DNA of 32,676 bases from a virus, in the IMG/VR virus record IMGVR_UViG_3300023179_000321, positions 1 through 32,676 of that record; one strand, 5' to 3'. Shown here one piece after another: positions 21,635 to 30,261 of the stretch. A program made the translations under genes and the position numbers. Each line of letters begins with the position of its first letter. Position 1 is the first letter of the stretch. Under the pieces are notes generated by a model. It worked only from the letters and a program-made list of their open reading frames with translations. It ran no database searches and was not told the DNA's origin.

Positions 21635-21642
21635 TATTTATA
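21635..21642 (-). promoter_or_regulatory. T4-type late promoter for gene 20
   Basis: Exact TATAAATA on the minus strand, 69 bases before the chosen gene 20 ATG, the longest leader among the late promoters here. The leader holds the terminator hairpin. Confidence 0.83.
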
Positions 21643-21684
21643 TTGCGTACAAATAGTCAATTATCCTGTAGTTGTTCTGTCTTT

Positions 21685-22320
21685 TTATTTGTTAGTATTT
21701 TCAATATTTACCGATAAATCTTGTGGCGCTGGTGCATCTCCCGTTTCGGTTGTCGCCCCCACACTTAAGTGATGATATTGGAAAGTTACAGTAAATTCCT
21801 GAATCGCATCAGTTGTATCATAAGAAAGATCAATTGCTGAAACATCTGTAGGAAATGCTTCTTGTAAAGCATATTGTCTACTAATTGTTCCATCTGTTCT
21901 TAAGTGGCCAATAACAATAGTTGCACGATAATCATCTTCCCTGTCACTATCTCTATCGCCTCTAATTGATTGCTCACCATTTGGATTGTTAATATACTTT
22001 ACCCAATTGTCAAAATATTTACGCATAGTTTGGCCGGCATCATTAATAACAGTTACAGTCCATTCTGCGTATGTTCTATCACCAGGAAGTTTAATTCTTC
22101 TTCCTCTGTATGGAACTTCAATTACACCAACCGAATATGCTGGAATCGCTGCTGATCTACAAAGCAAAGAAAATTGTGATTGCTCGCCAGTTACAACATC
22201 GTTGCCATCAATTGTTGCTATAGTTTCAGGAAAAATCATTACCTTAAAAAGATTAGGCTTAGCACCACCCTTTAATCGTGATCTAAAACTATTAATATTA
22301 AAAAAAGAATCATTTGCCAT
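21685..22320 (-). CDS. 19: gp19-type tail tube protein
   Basis: This 211-residue protein matches T4 gp19 (163 residues) in KPNLFKVMIFP near the N terminus, RRIKLPGDRTYAEWTVTVIND at about 76-96 (T4 MNRKINVAGDRTFDDWTVTVMND), QEAFPTDVSAIDLSYD and IQEFTVTFQYHHL. It carries insertions and a 20-residue C-terminal extension compared with T4. Hexameric rings of gp19 stack to form the inner tail tube. Of the two tube-like genes in the window this one is closer to T4 gp19 in the central motif. The ribosome site is GAGGAAAA. No exact late promoter is seen in the 45-base gap upstream, so it is probably expressed with the gene before it. Confidence 0.9.
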   Translation of the reverse strand: MANDSFFNINSFRSRLKGGAKPNLFKVMIFPETIATIDGNDVVTGEQSQFSLLCRSAAIPAYSVGVIEVPYRGRRIKLPGDRTYAEWTVTVINDAGQTMRKYFDNWVKYINNPNGEQSIRGDRDSDREDDYRATIVIGHLRTDGTISRQYALQEAFPTDVSAIDLSYDTTDAIQEFTVTFQYHHLSVGATTETGDAPAPQDLSVNIENTNK

Positions 22321-22365
22321 TTTTTCCTCTATTTTTTATTTAGCTGTTTACCCGAGTGGCTACTG

Positions 22366-22992
22366 TTAACTGCTTTTTTTATCATCGCCTGAAACATTTA
22401 CACCTTGTTGCTCAATTGTGAAATAATCATAAGCCCAAGTTACAGTAAATTCTTCGAGTGAATCGGTGTTGTCGTATGACAAATCAATTGTGCTAATGTC
22501 TGTTGGCCAGCAATTGTGTAATTTATAATGATAAGTTACTATACCACCAAGATCATATTGTTTAATATCCAAAAGCAAGAAATCAGTTGGCTGCGAACCA
22601 ACTAATTTTCTTGCTACATCACTATTGAAATTTGTTGACGAATATAGTTCTTGTAACTCTTCAAGTGCTTCACGAATTTTTTGATTTACATCACTTATAA
22701 TAGTAGAAGTCCACTCTGCAAAGGTTCTATCGCCTGCAATCTTGTATCTTCTACCGGCCATAAACGGCACTTCAATTAAACCCAAAGTTGATCCTGGCAA
22801 CTGACCACCTTTACACATGTATTTAAATAGTAATTGTAATTCGGTGGATGCTCCTTGTGCAGTTTGAGATGGATCGAAGGTACTGATCTCAACCTCAAAG
22901 AGATTCGATCTGGCTCCTGATCTAACTGCATTTGTAATGTCAGATAACTTAAATAGTCCCGACGGAATTGATCCAGTATTTGTTGTTGACAT
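22366..22992 (-). CDS. Second gp19-type tail tube protein (paralogue)
   Basis: This 208-residue protein has the same domain plan as its neighbour: RSNLFEVEISTF, GRRYKIAGDRTFAEWTSTIISD, HNCWPTDISTIDLSYDNTD and LEEFTVTWAYDYFTIEQ. The two proteins share the core motifs but differ widely elsewhere, so the duplication is old. The middle region (EALEELQELYSS) is helical, unlike the T4 tube. It lies between sheath and tube genes. It may form part of the tube, a special ring at one end, or a minor variant. The ribosome site is AAAGGAG. A near-consensus late promoter (CATAAATA) is just upstream. Confidence 0.88.
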   Translation of the reverse strand: MSTTNTGSIPSGLFKLSDITNAVRSGARSNLFEVEISTFDPSQTAQGASTELQLLFKYMCKGGQLPGSTLGLIEVPFMAGRRYKIAGDRTFAEWTSTIISDVNQKIREALEELQELYSSTNFNSDVARKLVGSQPTDFLLLDIKQYDLGGIVTYHYKLHNCWPTDISTIDLSYDNTDSLEEFTVTWAYDYFTIEQQGVNVSGDDKKSS

Positions 22993-23013
22993 ATTTGTTC
23001 TCCTTTACCTTAA

Positions 23014-23021
23014 TATTTATG
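23014..23021 (-). promoter_or_regulatory. Possible late promoter variant before the first tube gene
   Basis: CATAAATA on the minus strand differs from the late consensus only at the first base. It overlaps the end of gene 18 and lies 22 bases before the tube-type gene ATG, the usual spacing here. Confidence 0.45.
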
Positions 23022-24924
23022 CTGCAACTTCGGTAAATGTAGCAGAACCTCTTACTGAAATAAAGTTAAGTTGAATGAAGTTAACTGTTCTTGCTGGCTG
23101 CACAAAAATATCGCATACAAATTCGTTATTATTCACAACGCTCGGCGGATTGTTCGATGTATCACAAACAACTCTAAATGCTGTGATGCCACGACGAGCT
23201 TGAACACTTCTTAAATATGGAACGATTAAATTTACAAAAGAATTTCTTGTTGCAGCATCATTTTGCTCAAAGAGAACATTTTCTGCGGCCGCGCCAATTG
23301 TGTTTTGCAGTTCAATAAACAATCTACGAACATTAATACGATTGAGTGAAGAGTTCTTTAATGTGAATGTTTTATCGCCATATAAAATTGTTCCACGACC
23401 AATTTGCGTGATTACAGGATTTATTGACGCCTTATACAATGCATCTCTATCTGCTTGATTTGGATTGTATGCAAGTCTTATCAGATTTTGAATACGTCCG
23501 TTTATAGCACCTGCTGGTGACAGCCATGGCTCACGATTTGTGTCGTTTCTGGACATACAGCCCGCTATATCAGCATTCAACGGAATATAAACGTATGTAT
23601 CGTTATACTTGTCATATTGATATTTCCATCCACTATCAGCAACTACAAATGTTGAACGAGTAATTGTGTCTGACCATGTAAGAATATCATCTGCTTCATC
23701 GCCAGCGTTGTTTACAACATCGCTTCTTCCTGGTGAAATTGTAACGATAGTATCTCTACGAGCTTCACATACATCTGCAATAATTCGATTAATCGTAGTT
23801 GCGTTTGATTGTCCGCCAATTATAATTGATGGTGGAACTTCAGCTTCATTATTTAATAAAAGATATGCGGAAGACCTTTCTCCTGCCGTGATTGCGCTTC
23901 CATCTGAACCTCCAGCAAGACTTTTATTTTCTGGAAGTCCTTTAGCCCCTGTTAACAATGGAGAAAATGTTTTGTTTACAACTGTTGTTCCCCAATTATA
24001 ACCTGTACTTGGATGTTCGCCCCAATAAATCCACTGTGAACGATCATTGACAACATCTTTATAGTAATTTGAACCACCATTTTCGCCTTTAGCATCATTA
24101 GCTTTAGAAACTGCTTCCCATTTTTCTAAAATTGTATCTGCAACACCAGTGATTGCACCGTCCTCATCGACAACAATAATATGCATTTCATCATTCGCAC
24201 CACCTCTGGAAGATGCATAAGATGATGTTCCTGGCGCTGCACTAAATTCGCCATAAAATTCCCAACGACGAGTTCCCGTTACTCCCGACGCACCAGTTAA
24301 ATGTGCGGTTTCAAGTGTAAAATGAGTTGTGTTTGTAATTGATGCGACCTTAATTGTTCTATCTCCTAGAATAATATAGTCGCCAGCAACCAATTCAGTA
24401 TTGGCTGCCGAGCCTGCTCCAACAACTAATGTTGCACCAGCCGCAACAGTAAATGTGCCAGTTAATGTGTTTGACCATGCATTTGAAGATGCACAAACAG
24501 ATGTTTTAATTGAGTTTCCTAATTCACCTGCATAACGAGCAACAAATGTTCCAAGATTTGATGGAGGATTTAGAATGTACTGATCCTGATTTTCAATTAA
24601 TTGTCCTGTACCATTTGCGGTAGCATTTGTAGCTTTTCCTGCTGCACCACTTGCCGCTGTCGTATTTGCAGCACGAACAACATATAGAGGTTGTGAATAA
24701 CCTAAAAAGTTTGCTGCTGAAAGAAAGTCTACAATATTTGTAGCATTTGGTTTACCAAATTGTGCGACCAAATCAGCCTCAGAAACAACAACGGTTGGTT
24801 CATTGATTGGTCCCCAATTGAATTGTCCTGCAATCGAACCTGTTGTTGAGGCTACTGTAGGTGATGAAGAAACCAAATCTTGTTCAGTGATTTTGATTCC
24901 TGGTGAGATAAGACTAATAGCCAT
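23017..24924 (-). CDS. 18: gp18, tail sheath protein
   Basis: This 635-residue protein is close to T4 gp18 (659). The N terminus ISPGIKITEQDLVSSSP and GSIAGQFNWGPINEPTVV is typical of contractile sheath proteins. Other sheath features are the central PSIIIGGQSNATTINRIIADV segment and the C-terminal AENVLFEQNDAATRNSFVNL, ending in a conserved strand-rich tail (NFIQLNFISVRG). Subunits surround the gp19 tube and contract on infection. A late promoter lies 52 bases upstream, with an AAGGAG ribosome site. Confidence 0.96.
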   Translation of the reverse strand: MAISLISPGIKITEQDLVSSSPTVASTTGSIAGQFNWGPINEPTVVVSEADLVAQFGKPNATNIVDFLSAANFLGYSQPLYVVRAANTTAASGAAGKATNATANGTGQLIENQDQYILNPPSNLGTFVARYAGELGNSIKTSVCASSNAWSNTLTGTFTVAAGATLVVGAGSAANTELVAGDYIILGDRTIKVASITNTTHFTLETAHLTGASGVTGTRRWEFYGEFSAAPGTSSYASSRGGANDEMHIIVVDEDGAITGVADTILEKWEAVSKANDAKGENGGSNYYKDVVNDRSQWIYWGEHPSTGYNWGTTVVNKTFSPLLTGAKGLPENKSLAGGSDGSAITAGERSSAYLLLNNEAEVPPSIIIGGQSNATTINRIIADVCEARRDTIVTISPGRSDVVNNAGDEADDILTWSDTITRSTFVVADSGWKYQYDKYNDTYVYIPLNADIAGCMSRNDTNREPWLSPAGAINGRIQNLIRLAYNPNQADRDALYKASINPVITQIGRGTILYGDKTFTLKNSSLNRINVRRLFIELQNTIGAAAENVLFEQNDAATRNSFVNLIVPYLRSVQARRGITAFRVVCDTSNNPPSVVNNNEFVCDIFVQPARTVNFIQLNFISVRGSATFTEVAA

Positions 24925-24974
24925 TGAATTCTCCTTGTTTATGATGTTTTTTATTTAATCAGGTGATTTTCAAT

Positions 24975-26606
24975 TTATTTATAAAAAAACGGATTTGTGG
25001 TATAATCTTCAACCCATACTTGGCCTGCTTGATCCACCTCAATGTGTTCTTCGTGTCCAGTATTTATGAATCCGAAAGGAACAATTTCCTCCTCAATCAT
25101 CTTAATTTTGGCATCATAAATTTCCTTTCTCAAATTAACATTTGTCAATTCTTTAAAGTATGGATTTGTTGCAAGCCAAGAAAAAAGAACTAATGGCATA
25201 ATTAAATCATCGTGATATCCTTCGTCCGCTGCATAACTGTTTTTCTTTTGAATGAAAGTAGAAATTTCCGATATAGTATCGGCATCACATATAAGCATTT
25301 TTTTTTCTTCTGTAAGCGATTTGAAATTAGAACACCCAATTCGTTTTACTTTTTTGTCAGTAATGACACCAGGTTGTGATTTGCCACCCCCAAAGCCTCC
25401 TGAAACGACTTGTCCATTAGTTGTTCTATTTACAAAAATAATATTTTCATATTCATATTCTCCATATAAAATATCTGCAACCTGCTCTGAAGTGTTAATT
25501 TCAATTAAAACATATGCGTCATTGAATTCTTTTGCGGTTTTGTAAATAATAGATGGATAAAGTAGCGGACTAATTTCATTGTTTCTATACTTACCAACTT
25601 GTTTATATGGAATTGATGTTACATCAATAATTTGAAATGCAGAATAATCACCACCAACACCTTTTGCAGTATCGGCTATAATCACATAAATATGTTTTTC
25701 TTCAACCTTTTCGTATATGTCCAATCCATTTTTACTATATACCGTTGGTGATGGCGATAATTGTGATATTATATCGGACGCAATCAATGTAAGACTTGAT
25801 CCTAAAAAGTTGCATAAAATTTCTTGATTAAATCTTAGATCACCAAGAAGTTTGCGTTGTTCTTCGGCCCACTTTTCGTCGCGTCCAGGTATTCTTGAAT
25901 AAGGTATGAATAAAGGAACAAATCCATTGCGATTATTTTCGGCATCATTCCAAAATTTCCAAAAATGATTATATCCAAGTGGTGTTGAAGAAAGCAAAAT
26001 TTTTGTGGTTTCGCCAGCAGAAATTGTTGGATAAACCGAAGTAAAAAATTCTTCGGCAAGATTATTTGGTATAATTGCTGTTTCGTCCACATACAATAAA
26101 TTAACTGATTTGCCGCGAATGCCTGCCCTACTTGTTGCTGAGGTGAAAACAATTGAACCATTTTCTAATTCAATATCTCCTTTGTTCCAAGTTGTAACAC
26201 CTTGCTGTAGCCACATAGGAAGATTTTCATACATTAATTGATATCGATGTAAAACTTCTCTTGCAGCCGTTGCCTTGTTTGCGAGAATTGCTACGGTTTT
26301 ACTACCCTGAAATAAAGTGTACCAAAGAATGTATGCGGCAGATGTTGTTGTTTTTCCTTGTTGTCTGGGCTCCATCAATATGACTTTACGATTATTATGA
26401 ATAATGTTTAATTTTTCTTTCTGACAATCATATAATTTAAATGGCTGTAATCCATGATCAAGTGTTACTATTTTGCAATAAGTTTCTATAAAATAGATAT
26501 AATCTTCAGAACATTTTTTATATTCTTCAATTTGTATTTGCGTAAATCCTATTAATACACCGGAAGCCTTGAGATTGACATTTCCTAGATATTGTGTTAA
26601 TTTCAT
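24975..26606 (-). CDS. 17: gp17, terminase large subunit
   Basis: This is a 543-residue protein (T4 gp17 has 610). The ATPase domain carries Walker A MEPRQQGKTT at 78-87 (K85) and Walker B LLYVDET at 170-176 (D174, E175). The RNase H-like nuclease domain starts with IADTAKGVGGDYSAF, supplying the first catalytic Asp, then VLIEINTSEQ, and ends with EGYHDDLIMPL, supplying the third acidic residue. It cuts the concatemer and drives DNA into the prohead through the portal. The start overlaps the gene 16 stop as ATGA, so the subunits are translationally coupled. Confidence 0.97.
   Translation of the reverse strand: MKLTQYLGNVNLKASGVLIGFTQIQIEEYKKCSEDYIYFIETYCKIVTLDHGLQPFKLYDCQKEKLNIIHNNRKVILMEPRQQGKTTTSAAYILWYTLFQGSKTVAILANKATAAREVLHRYQLMYENLPMWLQQGVTTWNKGDIELENGSIVFTSATSRAGIRGKSVNLLYVDETAIIPNNLAEEFFTSVYPTISAGETTKILLSSTPLGYNHFWKFWNDAENNRNGFVPLFIPYSRIPGRDEKWAEEQRKLLGDLRFNQEILCNFLGSSLTLIASDIISQLSPSPTVYSKNGLDIYEKVEEKHIYVIIADTAKGVGGDYSAFQIIDVTSIPYKQVGKYRNNEISPLLYPSIIYKTAKEFNDAYVLIEINTSEQVADILYGEYEYENIIFVNRTTNGQVVSGGFGGGKSQPGVITDKKVKRIGCSNFKSLTEEKKMLICDADTISEISTFIQKKNSYAADEGYHDDLIMPLVLFSWLATNPYFKELTNVNLRKEIYDAKIKMIEEEIVPFGFINTGHEEHIEVDQAGQVWVEDYTTNPFFYK
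24976..24983 (-). promoter_or_regulatory. T4-type late promoter for gene 18
   Basis: Exact TATAAATA on the minus strand. It overlaps the final codons of gene 17 and lies 52 bases before the gene 18 ATG. Confidence 0.85.
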
Positions 26607-27001
26607 TTTTTAGATAATAATTTTTGTAATTCTGTTGTGCTTCCGACAAATAAAGCATTTGTAACATGAGAAGTTTTTTCTTCTTTTTCTTGTTGAATAT
26701 CTTTTTTAGTTTTTGCTAAATTTAACAGGTCTTTGTTTGTTTCTGCGAGTGTTTTAATTAATTGACCAATAACCTCATATGCTCTTGGTGATTCGCCCTC
26801 TTTCGCAAGAAATGTTAAATTATCCATTGCATCTTTGCCATTATCAATAAGTATACGCAAATTTTTTCTTGCATATTCATAATCATCTTCAATTGTATAA
26901 TTTTCAGATATATCTATAGTTTCTTTAACTATGATTTCTTGATTTTCTTTAGGAACAATATCAAAAATATCATTCAATTTTTCTTCGATTGGTTTTTTCA
27001 T
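26603..27001 (-). CDS. 16: gp16, terminase small subunit
   Basis: This 132-residue helical protein (T4 gp16 has 164) contains PRAYEVIGQLIKTLAETNKDLL, the conserved central helix of T4-type small terminases. An acidic N terminus and a Lys/Glu-rich C-terminal part flank it. It forms rings that recognise DNA and stimulate the gp17 ATPase. It overlaps both gene 15 and gene 17 by four bases (ATGA). It is shorter than in T4, probably missing part of the N- or C-terminal extension. Confidence 0.92.
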   Translation of the reverse strand: MKKPIEEKLNDIFDIVPKENQEIIVKETIDISENYTIEDDYEYARKNLRILIDNGKDAMDNLTFLAKEGESPRAYEVIGQLIKTLAETNKDLLNLAKTKKDIQQEKEEKTSHVTNALFVGSTTELQKLLSKK

Positions 27002-27732
27002 TTTGGATTTGAAGAAGTTATTGTTTCAGTAATAATAAAGTTTTCATCCCCATCTAATTCTTGTACAGTTACATCAAAGCCTTCAATTTTAGTTGTAATG
27101 TCTACATTAGAAATGTATTTGTATTTTGTAACAGGTCCAAATAGATAACCTTTAACAGTAAAATCTAATTGCCAAGTAAGAACTCTTCTTGTTTCAAAAT
27201 CTCCTTCATATTGATCATCTGAAGTTACAGATATAAGTTCTATAGGAACGTCCATGTTAATGCTGAGTTCGGGCAATACTTTCATTGTAACCGTCCAATC
27301 CGGTGTAAAAAATGGCAAAATTTGTTCAATAATTCTTGTGCCATCTTCAGCATTTCGAACAAACACATACAAAGAAAAATTCATATCATAAGGAACTGGT
27401 ACGCGAACAAAATCAAAATCAAGCCCTCCAGTGTTTTGTCCTACCGTAAACTTATGTGAACTGTTTAGTTTTCTGGATGGAGCATAAGCCATAGAAACAA
27501 ATTGAAATCCAATTCTAGGAAGCGTAATTGAAATAGGACGATTCAATGTTGGGTCTGCTGTAATTCTTGTAATGAATTTTTGTTTTGGTCCATATTCAAT
27601 AGGCACATTAAGTGTCTGTGTTTTTGTGCCATTTTTGTCATATCTTTCAATTTGTATTTCATTGAATAGATTTCCAAACATTATAACATAGCGTCTTAGT
27701 GTTCCGTGATAAAAATCGTGTCCGAACATCAT
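26998..27732 (-). CDS. 15: gp15, tail completion / sheath stabiliser protein
   Basis: This is a 244-residue protein (T4 gp15 has 272). The start MMFGHDFYHGTLRRYVIMFGNLF parallels T4 MFGYFYNSSFRRYATLMGDLF (the identity is clear in the FGxLF and RRY positions), and LPRIGFQFVSMAYAPSRK matches the T4 LPRINLHLVDFSYNAP region. It forms the hexameric tail terminator that joins tail to neck. Two adjacent ATGs are possible starts. The first has slightly better spacing from AAGGA. It lies two bases after gene 14. Confidence 0.93.
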   Translation of the reverse strand: MMFGHDFYHGTLRRYVIMFGNLFNEIQIERYDKNGTKTQTLNVPIEYGPKQKFITRITADPTLNRPISITLPRIGFQFVSMAYAPSRKLNSSHKFTVGQNTGGLDFDFVRVPVPYDMNFSLYVFVRNAEDGTRIIEQILPFFTPDWTVTMKVLPELSINMDVPIELISVTSDDQYEGDFETRRVLTWQLDFTVKGYLFGPVTKYKYISNVDITTKIEGFDVTVQELDGDENFIITETITSSNPK

Positions 27733-27734
27733 AA

Positions 27735-28553
27735 TTAATAAGTCCTTGTTTCTGCGAATGGATTAAATTCTGTAAAGTCAATAATATCATCGTCAATAAT
27801 TTTCTGTTCGATTTCTTCATTGTCCGCAATAACTTCTTGAGCAACAATAATGTCGCCCTCATTGACAATGTATGTTCCATCTTCAAGAATGTGAAGATTA
27901 CTTTCTTCATCAAGTAATTTTTCAGCAATAGTTGTAGAAAGACTATATTCATCTTCAATTGCATCAACTTCTGTAACATCGGTATTGATTTCTTCAGATG
28001 AGTATTCAAATCTATCGCAACGCATTTCATAAGTATATAACTTACCTAATTGAAAAAAGTTTTCAATGTTTTCGGTAAACTTAATTTCGTACATATATTG
28101 TAGCATTGGAACATAAATTAAATCGCCTTCTCTTGGTCTAAGAATTGCAGAATAATCCCAAGCATCTGTTCTATCAAGTAGAAGTTGTTCGCCGTCTTCA
28201 TTCAATAAATTATAACTATATTCGGTAAGAATTGAAGTTTTAAGCGATTGTGTGAATCGCTTTTGTGCTACAACAAAGGTGATTGATTCGTCAATTTGAA
28301 GACCAAACTTTGATATAAAATCTTCTTGCCCTTGAAATCCATCATAGCTTTTGATGTATAATTCCATTTCAAGTGCGTCTTCAAATTTAGAAGTTACATC
28401 TTCGCCATATATTCTATCAATATTGTTTAATTCTCTAGGAAGATAATATGCTGTTACGCCATAAATTTTTATGGATTCTATAATTAATTCTTCAACAAGA
28501 CTTTGCTCTGATGCAATCAGACTGTACTGATTGAAATATCGATTGCGAGCCAT
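27735..28553 (-). CDS. 14: gp14, neck protein
   Basis: With the ATG at 28553 the protein has 272 residues (T4 gp14 has 256). It begins MARNRYFNQYSLIASEQSLV and includes YGVTAYYLPRE, DRIYGED and ALEMELYIKSYDGFQGQEDF, typical of T4-type gp14. The acidic C-terminal third is rich in Asp and Glu. With gp13 it forms the neck and head-closing complex where tail and whiskers attach. A TTG three codons upstream overlaps gene 13, but the ATG follows the gene 13 stop by one base and fits the family start better. Confidence 0.93.
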   Translation of the reverse strand: MARNRYFNQYSLIASEQSLVEELIIESIKIYGVTAYYLPRELNNIDRIYGEDVTSKFEDALEMELYIKSYDGFQGQEDFISKFGLQIDESITFVVAQKRFTQSLKTSILTEYSYNLLNEDGEQLLLDRTDAWDYSAILRPREGDLIYVPMLQYMYEIKFTENIENFFQLGKLYTYEMRCDRFEYSSEEINTDVTEVDAIEDEYSLSTTIAEKLLDEESNLHILEDGTYIVNEGDIIVAQEVIADNEEIEQKIIDDDIIDFTEFNPFAETRTY

Positions 28554-28554
28554 A

Positions 28555-29298
28555 TTATCCAACCATATCTGTAACAGGCAAACTAAATGAATTAATCATT
28601 TCAGTTTCTAATTTTTGAATTTCTTCGGACGCTTCGTCCCAAATTCTCTGTCCGTTAAATGTTATGCCTCCTGGCATTGAAAGTCCCTCAAATTTCTTGA
28701 GGTTTTCTCCCCACTGTTTTTTGATAAGTGCTGTCGCATAATCTTGTAGCCACCAATCGGACCAAGCGTCAGTATACGTTTCTGGATCGGTTGCTTCATA
28801 TGCTTCAACAACAATGTATTCACCAACAAGAACTTTTTCGCCCCAAGCCATATCAATATAAAGTTTGTTCTGATGACGATTAAATCTTAAAGATTGTCTT
28901 CCAACAAATAATTCTTCTGCAAGTGCTACATTCTGAAGAGCCATATAATACGGAGAAAATGGTGTAACATTGAATGCGTATAGATCATTCAATGCAATTT
29001 GATATCTCAAATTGAAAAGATTGTTTGTTGAGTAGCTATTGCCTATTTGAAAAATATTTGTAACACCAGTATAGGTTGATGGTATTGTCAAATACTTATT
29101 TGATATATCTTCTGCTGTGACTTGATGTGAAAGATATATTTTGCTTGATCCATCAAAATGATAATCTTGCCAATAAGAAATTGCTTCGTCGATGCGATCT
29201 TCAACTTGATCATCATCAACGTTAATTTCAAGTAATGGTTTTCCGAGTTTTCTTAGGCAATACTGTTTGAATTGTTCTCTTGTTGCTGGTTTTGCCAT
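28555..29298 (-). CDS. 13: gp13, neck protein
   Basis: This 247-residue protein is shorter than T4 gp13 (309) but of the usual form in marine relatives. REQFKQYCLRKLGKPLLEIN and DDDQVEDRIDEAISYWQDYH near the N terminus are the family signature. EAYEATDPETYTDAWSDWW and PGGITFNGQRIWDEASEEI mark the C-terminal half. It closes the filled head together with gp14. A late promoter lies 20 bases upstream, with a strong AAGGGGAG ribosome site. It begins the transcription unit 13-14-15-16-17, which is joined by overlaps. Confidence 0.94.
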   Translation of the reverse strand: MAKPATREQFKQYCLRKLGKPLLEINVDDDQVEDRIDEAISYWQDYHFDGSSKIYLSHQVTAEDISNKYLTIPSTYTGVTNIFQIGNSYSTNNLFNLRYQIALNDLYAFNVTPFSPYYMALQNVALAEELFVGRQSLRFNRHQNKLYIDMAWGEKVLVGEYIVVEAYEATDPETYTDAWSDWWLQDYATALIKKQWGENLKKFEGLSMPGGITFNGQRIWDEASEEIQKLETEMINSFSLPVTDMVG

Positions 29299-29317
29299 GT
29301 TCTCCCCTTTTTTATTC

Positions 29318-29325
29318 TATTTATA
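29318..29325 (-). promoter_or_regulatory. T4-type late promoter for the 13-17 operon
   Basis: Exact TATAAATA on the minus strand, 20 bases before the gene 13 ATG and just after the terminator hairpin. Confidence 0.88.
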
Positions 29326-29336
29326 ATTAAGAGAAG

Positions 29337-29367
29337 AAATAAAAGCCTTTCATTTAGAAAGGCTTTT
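29337..29367 (-). terminator. Terminator after the small tail genes
   Basis: An 11-base-pair stem, AAAAGCCTTTC pairing with GAAAGGCTTTT (29341-29367), has a five-base loop and T-rich sequence on the minus-strand 3' side. It lies three bases after the stop at 29371 and before the late promoter of gene 13. The sequence is nearly symmetrical, so it may work in both directions. Confidence 0.82.
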
Positions 29368-29370
29368 GAT

Positions 29371-29766
29371 TTAGAAATATATGTCTTCTGATGGTTCTGA
29401 TTTTGGATATTTTTCTTTAATAGATTTAATCATTTTGAACCAATCACCATCTTTTAAATTTTTATTTTCATTTAAGTCGTGCCAAATTAAATCCAATTGA
29501 CTTTCAATATTTGGATACTCATGATGTCTGTCATAATGATATTGAAAATGATTTGCAATCTTTTCGTGTCTAGAAATTACTTCTTCTAATTCTTCTTTTG
29601 TTGGGGGTTCCAATCCATTTGGATCGTCCCAATATATAAATCCTTTGTTTGGATCTAAAACATATTTTGCTCCAGGTCGAATTGATGCCATTGCTGATGT
29701 CATGCCAACCACCATGCAAGAATAATATTCAGAAGCAAACTCATCAATCATTTCATTTAAATTCAT
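29371..29766 (-). CDS. Small tail/virion-type protein with a YP-x-I-x-x-QLD segment
   Basis: This is a 131-residue protein. Residues 29-60 (RPGAKYVLDPNKGFIYWDDPNG, then LEPPTKEELEE) resemble a domain seen in tail proteins of several phages (XkdW-like). The C-terminal half has EYPNIESQLDLIWHDLNENK and IKSIKEKYPKSEPS. Related YP..QLD.LWH..KYPK segments are frequent in fibre-region proteins of marine T4-like phages. It may be a tail-fibre-associated or chaperone-like protein. It has an AAAGGA ribosome site and lies 16 bases after the preceding gene. Confidence 0.72.
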   Translation of the reverse strand: MNLNEMIDEFASEYYSCMVVGMTSAMASIRPGAKYVLDPNKGFIYWDDPNGLEPPTKEELEEVISRHEKIANHFQYHYDRHHEYPNIESQLDLIWHDLNENKNLKDGDWFKMIKSIKEKYPKSEPSEDIYF

Positions 29767-29782
29767 GAAAAAATCCTTTCAA

Positions 29783-30244
29783 TCAATAATTAATGTAATC
29801 ATCAGGTCTTTCTGGATCACCATATTCTATATGCCAATCATTTAATTTTACAGGATTAATCCATGATGTAGTTGATTCATCCCACTGATATGAATATCCA
29901 TTGTTTGGATGCTTTTTTGGTGGTTTGTAGTAACACCCGTCTTCATCAAGGATCCAACTTACTAATGATGAATGCGGTTTTGGTTCAATAAAAGCATCTC
30001 TTATTGGATCGTATGTATATCCAATTTGACCAAAGTTTTTTCTAAAAGGAAGTCCATTTGGATGACCACCTCGATATGTGTTATATGAAGTTTTTTTCCA
30101 ATTTTCGTGCCCAGTTACATTTTTACAGTATTCGACACCTACGGCTTCATTAAGAATTCCATTTTCATCTAATTCATTTTCATTATTAATGACAATAACT
30201 TCAATAACAATGTTATTCTCATCTAATTTAGAATAATGCGCCAT
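29783..30244 (-). CDS. Virion-type protein with TYD-x-x-RDAF motif, fibre region
   Basis: This 153-residue protein starts MAHYSKLDENNIVIEVIVIN. The conserved core is NWKKTSYNTYRGGHPNG, then PFRKNFGQIGYTYDPIRDAF, then SWILDEDGCYYKPPKKHPN and YSYQWDESTTSW. This set (TSYNT, FRKN, YTYD..RDAF, W.LDE, WDE) is common in proteins near tail fibres of cyanophages and other marine phages. Their function is not established. It has a GAGGAT ribosome site and lies 17 bases after the glycine-rich adhesin gene, so it could act in fibre assembly or decoration. Confidence 0.8.
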   Translation of the reverse strand: MAHYSKLDENNIVIEVIVINNENELDENGILNEAVGVEYCKNVTGHENWKKTSYNTYRGGHPNGLPFRKNFGQIGYTYDPIRDAFIEPKPHSSLVSWILDEDGCYYKPPKKHPNNGYSYQWDESTTSWINPVKLNDWHIEYGDPERPDDYINY

Positions 30245-30261
30245 TTTTATCCTCTATTAAT

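Noticed and set aside
22321-22365. Hairpin between the two tail-tube genes as a terminator
   Set aside because: The arms near 22341-22373 pair only with several mismatches and there is no T run on the minus-strand 3' side.
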